64,000 nt of DNA from Gammaproteobacteria bacterium. Lineage in GTDB: Bacteria; Pseudomonadota; Gammaproteobacteria; Pseudomonadales; Oleiphilaceae. Below, in pieces: positions 20,016-28,298 of this stretch (position 1 is the first letter of the stretch; each line of letters opens with the position of its first letter). The stretch is from contig PDSQ01000026.1 in NCBI GenBank assembly GCA_002747055.1, forward strand, positions 124,001 through 188,000. The letters run 5' to 3'. The position numbers and the translations under genes are program-made. The notes under the pieces were generated by a model. That model saw only the letters and a program-made list of their open reading frames with translations, was not told the origin of the DNA and did not search any database.

Positions 20016-20840
20016 ATGACTCGCTTTATCAGCTTCAATATCAATGGTATTCGTGCGCGTCAACATCAACTGAAGGCCATTAAAGAACAACTCGATCCTG
20101 ATGTAATGGGCCTACAGGAAACAAAAGTCCATGATGACTCTTTCCCGCTTGCAGATATTCACGCTATTGGTTGGCACGTTGAATTTTTCGGCCAAAAAGG
20201 TCACTACGGTGTTGCGCTGGCTTCCAAGACCAAGCCTGTTTTTGTTCAAAAAGGTTTCCCGACCGATAATGAAGACGACCAGAAACGCTTGATTCACTGC
20301 CGTTACAAGATTGACGGGCAATTCATCGATGTCATTAACGGTTATTTTCCTCAGGGTGAAAACCAAGCCCACGAAACAAAATTTCCGGCCAAAGCAAAAT
20401 TCTATGCTGACTTGAATATCTATCTGGACAACATCTTAAAAGACGCCAATCATATTTTGGTGATGGGAGACATGAATATCTCGCCACAAGACAATGATAT
20501 TGGTATTGGTGAGGTGAACCGCAAACGCTGGTTAAAAGCAGGGAAATGTTCGTTCTTGCCGATCGAGCGGGAGTGGTATCAGGCACTGCTATCACACAAT
20601 TTAGCGGATACTTACCGCAAGCACTACCCGACCGAAAATGATCGATTCAGTTGGTTTGATTACCGTTCCAAAGGTTTCGCCGATGACCCCAAACGTGGCC
20701 TTAGAATCGACCATATTTTGGCTACGCCGACCCTGACCCAAGTATGCCATGCGGCAGGTATCAGTTACGACATAAGAGAAATGGAGAAACCTTCCGATCA
20801 TGCACCGATCTGGTCAGACTTTGATTTGAAGCAGCTATAA
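20016..20840 (+). CDS. xthA: Exodeoxyribonuclease III
   Basis: XthA is the metal-dependent AP endonuclease and 3'-exonuclease of base excision repair. The frame is open from 19974, but ATG 20016 with GGAG about 8 bp upstream matches the family start [14 protein letters not shown], giving 274 residues. Conserved blocks are GLQETKV (metal-binding Glu), [23 protein letters not shown] (Asp and Asn of the active site), RIDHILAT and the C-terminal SDHAPI with the catalytic His. Confidence 0.96.
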   Translation: MTRFISFNINGIRARQHQLKAIKEQLDPDVMGLQETKVHDDSFPLADIHAIGWHVEFFGQKGHYGVALASKTKPVFVQKGFPTDNEDDQKRLIHCRYKIDGQFIDVINGYFPQGENQAHETKFPAKAKFYADLNIYLDNILKDANHILVMGDMNISPQDNDIGIGEVNRKRWLKAGKCSFLPIEREWYQALLSHNLADTYRKHYPTENDRFSWFDYRSKGFADDPKRGLRIDHILATPTLTQVCHAAGISYDIREMEKPSDHAPIWSDFDLKQL

Positions 20841-20974
20841 AGCCAACAAGCCCATTTTTGATGGTGGCTTTTAAGCGTATTTATGTACAAGGTGCCAGCA
20901 GAAATATGCCCGCTGCAACTCAACTGATAGATTTATAGGCTTGATATCGGCTTTAAACCGTCCTTTGATGAATT

Positions 20975-21010
20975 GGTTAGCTTGCCCACTACTGAGCTAA
21001 CCAGCTTTTT
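20975..21010 (+). terminator. Rho-independent terminator after xthA
   Basis: GGTTAGCT (20975-20982) and AGCTAACC (20995-21002) form a perfect 8-bp stem around a 12-base loop, followed by AGCTTTTT. It lies between xthA (+) and the convergent acyl-CoA synthetase gene (-). The T run suits the plus strand. Confidence 0.6.
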
Positions 21011-21106
21011 CTGTTAAACAGGTTTTCTACAAAGTAGCGTCGCAACGACGCTGTGGTAGTGAGATAAATCGACAGACCAGTGCAGTGACATTAACATAAC
21101 AGCCAG

Positions 21107-22798
21107 TCACCGAGATGTTAGTTTATTACGTAAAATCTTGCCATTTCTGGTACGCGGGAATGTTGATAAAAAGGACACTTTTCTGGGTGTTTTATAGCTC
21201 GACAAATGTTCTCGGCAAAACTCGATCAACCCTTCTTCAGTCACCGAGTCACCGTCATGCAGTATAACGTAGGCACTGACGATAATCTTGTCTTTAGCAA
21301 TCTCTTCACCTACGACAGCACAATCGGAAATGGCATCATGCATTTTTATCACCCGTTCTACTTCTACCGGGGAAACACGATAACCAAACGAATTGATGAT
21401 GTCGTCTTTACGACCCAAAAACCAGATATATCCTTGTTCGTCCCGCTTGGCGTAGTCTCCGGTCAGGAAATATCCGCCCTTTCGACTATTTTGTGTTTCT
21501 TGTTCCAGGTTCCAATAGCGGATAAACAATGCTGGGTCAGTCTCTGGAATACATAACATACCCTCTTCACCGACAGCGACTTCCCTCATGTTTTCGTCCA
21601 GCAGAACGACATCGTGGCCTGGTTGAGGGAAACCAGCGGAACCGGGACGAACCGGCATTTTTTTATGTTGTGACAGGTAATAAGAGCATTCTGACATACC
21701 AACGGCTTCATACACGTCGAGAGCAAATCGCTGTTTCCATTGTGCCAGCACTTCATCAGACAGATGCTCACCTGCACTCATACAATGCTTCAAACTGGGA
21801 ACCTGCAACCATGAATATGAGGTTTTTTGAAGTATCTGTCGGTATAGTGTTGGCACACCGATAAAAATGGAACAATCATGTTTAGCGATTAACTTTGGCC
21901 AGGTGTCGGCGTGCTGCTCCCCTTCGTGGACAACAACCGTTTTACCTTGAAACAACGGGTCCATTAACGCCGTGCCCAACACATAGGTCCAGTTGAATTT
22001 ACCCGAGTGCAGAATCCGGTCAATTTTTCCGCTCGAATTATTCTCCGCGCTTTGGTTATTCTCATTACCTTGCTTGTTGCTGCCTTCGCTAAAGTGAAAC
22101 CAGCACCGGCTGGCTGGCATTCGCCCCAGCAACGCACGATGAGCATGTAACACCCCTTTTGGATAGCCGGTCGTTCCTGACGTATAAACCAGATAGGCCG
22201 GGGCATTGGCAGACGTTTTAACTGATTCAAACTGATCCGACGAATCGGCCAACAATGTATCCCAGCAGTGCAATTGCAGACCACTGGGTATTGCCTTTTT
22301 CAACCTAGAAAGAAGCTGGTCGTCATCGATGCCAACCAATACGATATGTTGCAGTGACTGACAGCTGTCAGCAATCTCGTTTAATTGCCCCGCAATTTGC
22401 GCATCGACCACAATCACACTCGCTTGCGAATCATCGATCAGGTAAACCAGCTCTTCGGCCGTTAACATCATGGATGCCGGCACAGCGATAGCGCCGCCTC
22501 TGAGAGCACCCAAAAATGCAACTGGATACTCAAGGCAATTGGGCAGTCGAATCAGTACTCGATGTTGCAGAGGCAAATCAAAACCCGACAAACTGTTCGC
22601 AAATCGAGCTGTTTGCTTCCTGAGATTGGCATAGTCAATAGATACCACCCCGCACTCTTCATCATCAACAATTATGGCATCCTGATGTAATCGTTCATCA
22701 TCCAGCCCAAGCTTGGTGCAAGCTTCCCCGATATTGAAGTACTGGGGTATCTGCCACTGCCATTGTTCTTTTTTCTGCAAACTGACTCTCCAATTCAC
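21107..22798 (-). CDS. Acyl-CoA synthetase, AMP-binding (ANL) family
   Basis: The protein activates a carboxylic acid as an acyl adenylate and transfers it to CoA. Its 563 residues carry the phosphate loop YTSGTTGYPKG, the A5-like EAVGMSECSYYLS, the hinge block LTGDYAKRDEQG, the A8 loop GRKDDIINSFGYRVSP and the catalytic Lys in RNGKILRNKL. The shape is closest to benzoate/medium-chain ligases, but the acid cannot be named. The start is GTG 22798, since no in-frame ATG is available upstream. A stretch rich in Asn, Gln and Ser at about residues 245-260 is a family-atypical insertion. The quinone reductase gene lies 33 bp upstream on the same strand. Confidence 0.85.
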   Translation of the reverse strand: MNWRVSLQKKEQWQWQIPQYFNIGEACTKLGLDDERLHQDAIIVDDEECGVVSIDYANLRKQTARFANSLSGFDLPLQHRVLIRLPNCLEYPVAFLGALRGGAIAVPASMMLTAEELVYLIDDSQASVIVVDAQIAGQLNEIADSCQSLQHIVLVGIDDDQLLSRLKKAIPSGLQLHCWDTLLADSSDQFESVKTSANAPAYLVYTSGTTGYPKGVLHAHRALLGRMPASRCWFHFSEGSNKQGNENNQSAENNSSGKIDRILHSGKFNWTYVLGTALMDPLFQGKTVVVHEGEQHADTWPKLIAKHDCSIFIGVPTLYRQILQKTSYSWLQVPSLKHCMSAGEHLSDEVLAQWKQRFALDVYEAVGMSECSYYLSQHKKMPVRPGSAGFPQPGHDVVLLDENMREVAVGEEGMLCIPETDPALFIRYWNLEQETQNSRKGGYFLTGDYAKRDEQGYIWFLGRKDDIINSFGYRVSPVEVERVIKMHDAISDCAVVGEEIAKDKIIVSAYVILHDGDSVTEEGLIEFCREHLSSYKTPRKVSFLSTFPRTRNGKILRNKLTSR

Positions 22799-22831
22799 TT
22801 TTTCATTAGTCGACGATAATTGACCGGATGA

Positions 22832-23818
22832 TTAAAGGCCATCCATAACAAGTACAATTTTACCGATATGTTGGCTCAACTCCATCAAACGATGCGCCTC
22901 AGCGGCCTTACTCAATGGAAATGTTTCGGCAATAACCGGTCTGATTTTGCCTGATTCAAGATACGGCCAGATGTTAGTTCGCAGATTTTCGGCGATTAAC
23001 GCTTTTGTGTGTTCTGATTGAGGTCGCAAAGTTGAACCTGTCAACGTCAAACGTTTTAACATCACCTGCATAAAATTAACCTCTGCCACCGAACCGCTCA
23101 AATAAGCGATATTTACGATTCTGCCATCCATCGCGGCAATCTTGATATTGCGTGCGATATAGTCACCCCCGACCATATCCAGGGTAACGTCAATACCGCG
23201 TTTACCTAGAATCGTTTTTAACTCGGCAACGAAATCATCGCTCCGGTAATTGATTGCTTTTTCGGCACCCAACGACTCACATACTCTGCATTTTTCATCG
23301 GAACCAGCCGTTGTGAAGACTCTGGCACCCATCGCAACCGCCATTTGGATAGCCGTAGTGCCAATGCCACTGGCGCCACCATGCACCAAGAAGGTTTCAC
23401 CGCTTGTCAAGCCACAACGATCGAACACATTGCTCCAAACGGTGAAAAAGGTTTCCGGCACGGCTGCCGCCTCGACCATTGAAAAACCCTGTGGAATCGG
23501 CAAACACTGACTAGCAGGCACCGCAACTTGTTGTGCATAACCACCACCATTTGCCAACGCACATACCTTATCGCCGACTTGCCAGTTTGCAACCCCTTTT
23601 CCCAGCTGTATGATTTCACCTGCCACTTCCAGGCCAAGTATCGGCGACGCCCCCGGCGGTGCAGGATAATGACCCTGGCGCTGGACAACATCTGGCCGGT
23701 TTACACCTGCGGCAGTCACATCGACAAGCACTTCACCCTGTTTAGGCTCAGGGGCATCACCCGTGGCAAGCGTCAACACCTCTGCCGCTCCAAACTCTGT
23801 CAAATCGATAAATTTCAT
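22832..23818 (-). CDS. NAD(P)H quinone oxidoreductase, zinc-free MDR family (PIG3-like)
   Basis: This medium-chain reductase lacks the zinc cysteines and resembles the quinone oxidoreductase/PIG3 group. Blocks seen are AAGVNRPDVVQRQG, GLEVAGEI, VGDKVCAL, the nucleotide loop VHGGASGIGTTAIQ and GAEKAINY. The frame is open to 23842, but ATG 23818 with GGAG just upstream gives the standard N-terminus MKFIDLTEFGAAEVL and 328 residues. It is upstream of the acyl-CoA synthetase in the same direction and probably co-transcribed. A long hairpin (23840-23878) lies in its leader. Confidence 0.88.
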   Translation of the reverse strand: MKFIDLTEFGAAEVLTLATGDAPEPKQGEVLVDVTAAGVNRPDVVQRQGHYPAPPGASPILGLEVAGEIIQLGKGVANWQVGDKVCALANGGGYAQQVAVPASQCLPIPQGFSMVEAAAVPETFFTVWSNVFDRCGLTSGETFLVHGGASGIGTTAIQMAVAMGARVFTTAGSDEKCRVCESLGAEKAINYRSDDFVAELKTILGKRGIDVTLDMVGGDYIARNIKIAAMDGRIVNIAYLSGSVAEVNFMQVMLKRLTLTGSTLRPQSEHTKALIAENLRTNIWPYLESGKIRPVIAETFPLSKAAEAHRLMELSQHIGKIVLVMDGL

Positions 23819-23839
23819 TGCATCTCCTGCGTTTATTGC

Positions 23840-23878
23840 CATTTCTTATTTGTTGCTATCTCTAACAAACGAGAAATG
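23840..23878. promoter_or_regulatory. Long inverted repeat in the leader of the quinone reductase gene
   Basis: CATTTCT (23840-23846) pairs with AGAAATG (23872-23878), and TTTGTT (23849-23854) pairs with AACAAA (23864-23869), with a 2x2 internal loop and a 9-base apical loop. The arms end about 11 bp upstream of the ribosome site of the minus-strand gene. It could be an operator or an RNA hairpin. Confidence 0.5.
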
Positions 23879-24028
23879 ATAAACTTGCTTAAGTTGTGGG
23901 TATATGAATTAGCCGATACTGTAATTATGATGTTAATACGAACCCCAAACTAACTCAAACGACAACCCGATTATACGATAGCTAACACCATCAATTCTCA
24001 CTTGAGCCAACCATTACGACGAACCAGT

Positions 24029-24475
24029 ATGACCAAAGACGAACTTACCCACTTACTTCAATCAGAAATACCACTATGTGACTTTATGCAACTGGTGGTA
24101 ACAGAATTGACTGAGGATTCGATCACCACCCAAGCACCCATATTACCAAATAGAAATCTTCACCAAACCGGTTTTGCCGGCAGCCTTTATGCGCTTGCAG
24201 CGGCAACGGGCTGGGCACTGGTTCATCACAAAATGCTCATGGTAGGGGCAGAGGGAGTATTGGTTGTCAAGACAGCGACGATAGTTTACAGGAGGCCAGT
24301 AAAAGCAGATATTCGCTTGACGGCTGAATTAAGCGAACGACAGAAAACACAACCGGTATTGGAACAACTCAGGCAAAATGGAAAGGCCGAGTATCCAGTG
24401 ACAATCTACTTCGAATCCGCCAACAAACGCTGCGGACACTTGGAAGCCACCTACGTATTCGTCGCCGGCCACTAG
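24029..24475 (+). CDS. YiiD-type (hotdog) thioesterase
   Basis: The 148-residue protein matches the thioesterase domain seen at the C-terminus of YiiD: an N-terminal helix followed by NRNLHQTGFAGSLYALAAAT, then GWALVHH, and a beta-rich second half with IVYRRPVKADI. It is expected to hydrolyse acyl thioesters; the substrate is not known. ATG 24029 is chosen over TTG 24002, although neither has a good ribosome site. It stands alone between divergent and convergent neighbours. Confidence 0.78.
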   Translation: MTKDELTHLLQSEIPLCDFMQLVVTELTEDSITTQAPILPNRNLHQTGFAGSLYALAAATGWALVHHKMLMVGAEGVLVVKTATIVYRRPVKADIRLTAELSERQKTQPVLEQLRQNGKAEYPVTIYFESANKRCGHLEATYVFVAGH

Positions 24476-24557
24476 AAACGGGCACCTGCCTCATGTAAAC
24501 AGAGCAAGCCCCCGATATTGAGCCTGACCAAAGACAGGGGCAAGCGAGGAAACAGCG

Positions 24558-25046
24558 TTAGTTGCCGCGGGGAATCCCGTAACCGCCACCACCCACAAGT
24601 TCATAGATATCAAAATTTTCTTCTATTTTATCACCGGAAATACGAATTTTATCGATAACATTTTCAAGTTCGTCTGTCATATATTGGAAAAAGTCACGTG
24701 AAGACACGATCCCGACATGACGATTATCATCATCGACCACTGGCAAATGACGAAAACCTTTGTCTTTCAGTATCAGGGCGCAATCCTTGATATGAGCATT
24801 CTCTTTGACAACAATCGGATTTTGGGTAGCGACGTCAGATATCTTGGTACTGGCCGGATCTTTACCCTCCGCAACCACGCGATTGAGCAAATCCCTTTCG
24901 GTAAAAATACCCACTAGCTCATCGTTTTCAACGAGCAATATCGCACCCATCTTGAGCTCTTTCATACTGGCAGCGACTTCCGCCACTGTATTATTTGGAC
25001 TCGTTGTTTTTAAACTTGTTTGCATTACACTCTTTACAATGGACAT
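24558..25046 (-). CDS. CBS-domain pair protein
   Basis: The 162 residues consist of two CBS motifs in tandem (about 5-60 and 70-130), with MGAILLVENDELVGIFTERD and GFRHLPVVDDDNRHVGIVSS as the typical strand-turn-helix ends. Such Bateman modules bind adenosine nucleotides. The tail after residue 130 is charged, then Gly-rich. No partner domain is present and the target is unknown. Confidence 0.9.
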   Translation of the reverse strand: MSIVKSVMQTSLKTTSPNNTVAEVAASMKELKMGAILLVENDELVGIFTERDLLNRVVAEGKDPASTKISDVATQNPIVVKENAHIKDCALILKDKGFRHLPVVDDDNRHVGIVSSRDFFQYMTDELENVIDKIRISGDKIEENFDIYELVGGGGYGIPRGN

Positions 25047-25199
25047 GATGATTCCTTTTTTGTTTTGCCTGACTCTTTATTCGTGTTAGTTGCGTTGTTT
25101 GTACCGAACGGTTGCGTATCCTATCTTTCCACCCAGAACTTTGTGTTCAGCGAGTTTAAACCTGGAATACAGTACAGAAAGCACACAAGTGGATATACT

Positions 25200-25316
25200 A
25201 TGTTTAGTATAGGGCTTTATACCATTGCATTATTGGCCTATGTCAACCGTTTATTCACTTTTCTCGAAATCGCTGCTCTGCTACTCTCCGTCCTGGCATT
25301 ATTTTATTGTTTATAG
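25200..25316 (+). CDS. Possible small membrane protein (38 residues)
   Basis: ATG 25200 to TAG 25316 encodes a peptide that is almost wholly hydrophobic (MFSIGLYTIALLAYVN, then a second stretch LEIAALLLSVLALFY), consistent with one or two short membrane spans. No good ribosome site is visible (the nearest purine run is weak), and the AT-rich region could produce this by chance. Listed only because it could be missed. Confidence 0.2.
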   Translation: MFSIGLYTIALLAYVNRLFTFLEIAALLLSVLALFYCL

Positions 25317-25368
25317 ACAAAGAAGTGACATCAAAAATGGTCTTGTTTTGGTTATTTCTATTTATTCG

Positions 25369-25383
25369 GCCTAGAATAGGCCA
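25369..25383. promoter_or_regulatory. Palindrome upstream of fabB
   Basis: GGCCTA-GAA-TAGGCC is a perfect 6-bp inverted repeat with a 3-base centre, 29 bp before the fabB ATG. It could be a repressor site, or it could be a weak hairpin over the start region. It does not resemble the FabR site that I know. Confidence 0.35.
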
Positions 25384-25411
25384 AAACCGTGAAAAGGATT
25401 GAAAAACTGTT

Positions 25412-26620
25412 ATGCGTAGAGTCGTCATTACCGGTATCGGTATCGTTTCCTGCCTGGGCAGCAATAAAGATGAAGTACTGGACAGTCTGAAAAATGGCAA
25501 ATCAGGTATCACTTTCAATAAATCATATCAAGAAAAAGGCTTTCGAAGTTTAGTATCTGGACAAATAGACTGTGACTATGAAGATAAAATTGATAGAAAA
25601 GCTCGTCGCTTTATGGGTGATTCCGCAACCTGGGCCTACTTGTCGATGCAACAAGCCATTGCGGATGCCAATCTCACCGACGAGTTGATTTCCAATGAAC
25701 GCACCGGAATTATTGCCGGTTCTGGAGGCGCGTCTTCAGCCAATCTCATTCAATCAGGGGAAATCCTAAAGGAAAAAGGCGTTCGCCGGATCGGTGCCTT
25801 TATGGTACCGAGAATTATGGGCAGCACCGTTTCCGCATGCCTGGCGACCACCTTTAAAATTCGCGGTATCAACTACTCTATCTCATCTGCCTGTGCCACA
25901 AGTTCACATTGCATTGGCAATGCAATGGAGCAAATCCAATCTGGCAAACAAGACATCGTCTTTGCTGGCGGAGGCGAGGAAGAAGACTGGACACAAACCA
26001 TGTTGTTTGACGCGATGGGAGCACTTTCGACAAAATACAACGACACCCCCGAAAAAGCATCCCGCCCGTTCGATGTCAACAGAGACGGCTTTGTGATCGC
26101 TGGCGGCGGGGGCATGCTTGTCCTTGAAGAAAAAGAACAGGCAGAAAAACGCGGCGCTCACATCTATGCCGAACTGGTTGGCTATGGTGCCACCTCTGAT
26201 GGTTACGACATGGTTGTGCCATCTGGTGAAGGAGCCCAACGTTGTATGCAACAAGCATTGTCTTCGGTCAGCGCTCCCGTCGATTACATCAACGCTCATG
26301 GAACCAGCACACCGGTCGGAGATATCGCTGAACTAAAGGCGGTTGAGGCGGTCTTTGGCGACAAGCAACCTGCCATTTCATCGACGAAGTCATTATCGGG
26401 TCACTCTCTGGGCGCGGCAGGGGTACACGAAGCCATCTACAGCTTGCTTATGTTACAACACAATTTCATTACGGGAACGGCAAACCTCGCAGAAATTGAC
26501 CCGGCAGCCGGCAACGTAAACTTGATCGCTGGAAGCAATAAAGAGGCAGAGTTGCAGGTGGTCATGTCCAATAGTTTCGGCTTTGGTGGCACCAATGCAA
26601 CGCTAATCTTTCAAAAATAA
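25412..26620 (+). CDS. fabB: Beta-ketoacyl-ACP synthase I
   Basis: FabB elongates acyl-ACP with malonyl-ACP and is needed for unsaturated fatty acids. The 402 residues hold the Cys-His-His triad: Cys161 in SSACATSSH, His296 in [11 protein letters not shown] and His331 in [11 protein letters not shown]. Length and sequence are FabB-like rather than FabF-like. In many gammaproteobacteria fabA precedes fabB, but fabA is not adjacent here; the upstream gene is the CBS protein on the other strand. Confidence 0.95.
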   Translation: MRRVVITGIGIVSCLGSNKDEVLDSLKNGKSGITFNKSYQEKGFRSLVSGQIDCDYEDKIDRKARRFMGDSATWAYLSMQQAIADANLTDELISNERTGIIAGSGGASSANLIQSGEILKEKGVRRIGAFMVPRIMGSTVSACLATTFKIRGINYSISSACATSSHCIGNAMEQIQSGKQDIVFAGGGEEEDWTQTMLFDAMGALSTKYNDTPEKASRPFDVNRDGFVIAGGGGMLVLEEKEQAEKRGAHIYAELVGYGATSDGYDMVVPSGEGAQRCMQQALSSVSAPVDYINAHGTSTPVGDIAELKAVEAVFGDKQPAISSTKSLSGHSLGAAGVHEAIYSLLMLQHNFITGTANLAEIDPAAGNVNLIAGSNKEAELQVVMSNSFGFGGTNATLIFQK

Positions 26621-26751
26621 ATCAGCGTCGCGTTTTCGTGAATGACAACACTTTTTTCGCAATACTATTTTTATGCAAAAAAGTGACGCTTTGTTGCATA
26701 AGTTGATCAAATTTCTCTTCTTTTACCACGACTTGCCCAAAAAATAATCTC

Positions 26752-26765
26752 TTGATTCAAGTCAA
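26752..26765. promoter_or_regulatory. FNR/Anr box before the omega-RNA-like element
   Basis: TTGATTCAAGTCAA matches the FNR consensus TTGAT-N4-ATCAA with one mismatch, the same right half (GTCAA) as cyd box 2. It ends 14 bp before the first stem of the structured RNA and about 310 bp before the HemN-like ORF. Anr control of hemN genes is known in pseudomonads, so this is probably the original hemN-type promoter site. Confidence 0.6.
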
Positions 26766-27060
26766 CCCAATAATTTATCTACGGAGTAGACTCTAATCCG
26801 TAGGTCATTGACTATAGGCGCTGAGTCGGGATAAAGAGCTAATTGCGTAAATGGCTTTCAGGGCAGAGCATTGTCATCGGTGAGGTTCGCTTTACCTGGA
26901 GCGGTGGGTAGTCAGTGCCTCGTCTTAGGCGATACGGCTGATGAATCGTACTTGTTAGGCACAAAGTTGTCAGTTACGAAGATAGCTAAGCAAATTGGAG
27001 GAGTCGAGAAACAGGCTGCCTGACGGCAGGTGCTATCCCTCCCCTCCCTGAAGGAAGGGG
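26763..27060 (+). ncRNA. HEARO / IscB-type omega RNA-like element, stand-alone
   Basis: This non-coding stretch has the conserved look of HEARO RNAs, now known as the omega (guide) RNAs of IscB nucleases: CCGTAGGTCATT, then GGCGCTGAGTCGGGATAAAG, GGGCAGAGCATTGTCATCGG, TTAGGCACAAAGTTGTC and GGAGGAG. It opens with a perfect 7-bp stem (CTACGGA 26779-26785, TCCGTAG 26797-26803). GTGCCT (26915-26920) pairs with AGGCAC (26957-26962). CTGCC/GGCAG (27016-27029) and a C/G-rich hairpin (27041-27060) close the 3' end. By analogy the 16 bases 26763-26778 would be the guide. No IscB gene follows. Family assignment is from memory, not from a covariance search. Confidence 0.72.
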
Positions 27061-27076
27061 TCTCTCACACGCAAAG

Positions 27077-28159
27077 ATGAGTGTAGCTATCCCGAACAAG
27101 GAAAGGATTCACTTTTTGCCTTTGGACAAGGAAAGCACAGGATGTCTCTCTCAAAATTTGCTTATGACAACGCCGGTGACGACAAATAATTGGATTTATT
27201 GCCTGAACAAGTTCCGCTTTTATAGTCAGAATAAGCAAAACCGATTTGTACCAGACAGAGACTTTACACTCAAGTCTTACATTGATGCGATCCAGAACAA
27301 TACAAAGACTCAGCCCGACACTGCACTCTGCATATCAATGCCTTTAAAGCATACCTTATGTGAACACTACGGTACAACCAAAAACACGCATCCCATTCGT
27401 AACTATCTGGACAATTTGTTAAACGAAGCCCGTCTAGTATCGGAACTGATCCCCAAACGCTGCACAATCAGCTACCTTCATTGGAATAACAATATCCACC
27501 AGCTCCTCGACGATGCAGAAATGACCGAGCTTATGTTCCACTTGAACAAGCATTTTTCATTGATGCCCGAAGGCGAAGGCCGATATGTCATTGAGCTTCT
27601 ATATGGTCATATCGCAGACAGCACCATTGCACTGATAAAAGGACTGGGTTTTACCCACATCTGTCTGGAAACCCCTACCTTCGAGTCGATATCCGAGGCC
27701 CGCGTGTTTATTGATCAAATGGCACTGATGCGCAGCTACGGATTTGAGACCATCAATACATCCCTCGCTGTTGACAAGTGTCATGATGAGATTACAAAAC
27801 ACAGACAACTGGATTTTTTAATCGCATCCCAACCGGATTCTATCTGTCTGCTTGACTCGGGCGGTCGTGGCAACAATGCCGCATCGAATAACTGGCAAGA
27901 CTCGTGCCTGAGCAAGAATTTGAACGATCAGTTAATCAAGTCTGGATACAACCAAAAAGGATGCTGCAAATTCAGCAATAGCGACAAAACAGACAAATGG
28001 CATATTCACGACTTAATCGGCATGGGGTTGTCCGCCAACAGTCTGATTGACAATATACTTACCCGCAATGCAAGTCAGCTCGATCAATACATAAAATGTA
28101 TCCGCCAGGAGCAATTGCCCTTCCAGTATGCTGGCTATTTAATCCCTCAACAAAAATAA
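27077..28159 (+). CDS. HemN-like protein lacking the radical-SAM motifs
   Basis: The 360-residue protein follows the HemN (oxygen-independent coproporphyrinogen III oxidase) order: TLKSYIDAI, then SMPLKHTLCEHYGTTKN where HemN has its CxxxCxxC loop, SYLHWNNN where HemN has HWGGGTP, and IGMGLSANSLI where HemN has LGMGVSAIS. Three of the four cysteines in the cluster loop and the SAM-binding GGG are gone, and the last 100 or so residues are missing. It should not be a radical-SAM enzyme. HemN-type sequence begins near Met30 (ATG 27164), so the true start may be there; the first 29 codons adjoin the RNA element. It precedes the FNR gene, as hemN does near anr in pseudomonads. Confidence 0.7.
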   Translation: MSVAIPNKERIHFLPLDKESTGCLSQNLLMTTPVTTNNWIYCLNKFRFYSQNKQNRFVPDRDFTLKSYIDAIQNNTKTQPDTALCISMPLKHTLCEHYGTTKNTHPIRNYLDNLLNEARLVSELIPKRCTISYLHWNNNIHQLLDDAEMTELMFHLNKHFSLMPEGEGRYVIELLYGHIADSTIALIKGLGFTHICLETPTFESISEARVFIDQMALMRSYGFETINTSLAVDKCHDEITKHRQLDFLIASQPDSICLLDSGGRGNNAASNNWQDSCLSKNLNDQLIKSGYNQKGCCKFSNSDKTDKWHIHDLIGMGLSANSLIDNILTRNASQLDQYIKCIRQEQLPFQYAGYLIPQQK

Positions 28160-28223
28160 AGCACGAGTTACAAAAACATTTGTGAATTTGTCTTTTTATA
28201 GCCTGAAACCATCGACAGTGTAA

Positions 28224-28251
28224 TTGACATCTACTTCTAATTCGTTATGCT
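28224..28251 (+). promoter_or_regulatory. Sigma70-type promoter of the FNR/Anr gene
   Basis: TTGACA (28224-28229, perfect -35) and TATGCT (28246-28251) are separated by 16 bp and lie 47 bp before the start codon of the FNR-type gene at 28299. Confidence 0.55.
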
Positions 28252-28298
28252 TAGCGGACTATATTTTGCTTCAGATCAAAAAACGATAACGGTGATTC

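Larger units (their letters stand above)
25047..25411. other. Intergenic region before fabB, with one doubtful small ORF
   Basis: This 365-bp gap holds a possible 38-residue hydrophobic ORF (25200-25316), a GGCCTA palindrome (25369-25383) and a ribosome-site-like AAAAGG before the fabB ATG. No convincing promoter hexamers were identified. Confidence 0.5.

Noticed and set aside
25904..26299. 131-codon minus-strand ORF inside fabB
   Set aside because: It lies opposite the conserved fabB sequence and has no recognisable protein content.
26763..27060. Group II intron, riboswitch or rRNA fragment as explanation of the structured stretch
   Set aside because: No intron domain V or reverse transcriptase is present, no riboswitch core I know fits, and the conserved blocks match HEARO better.
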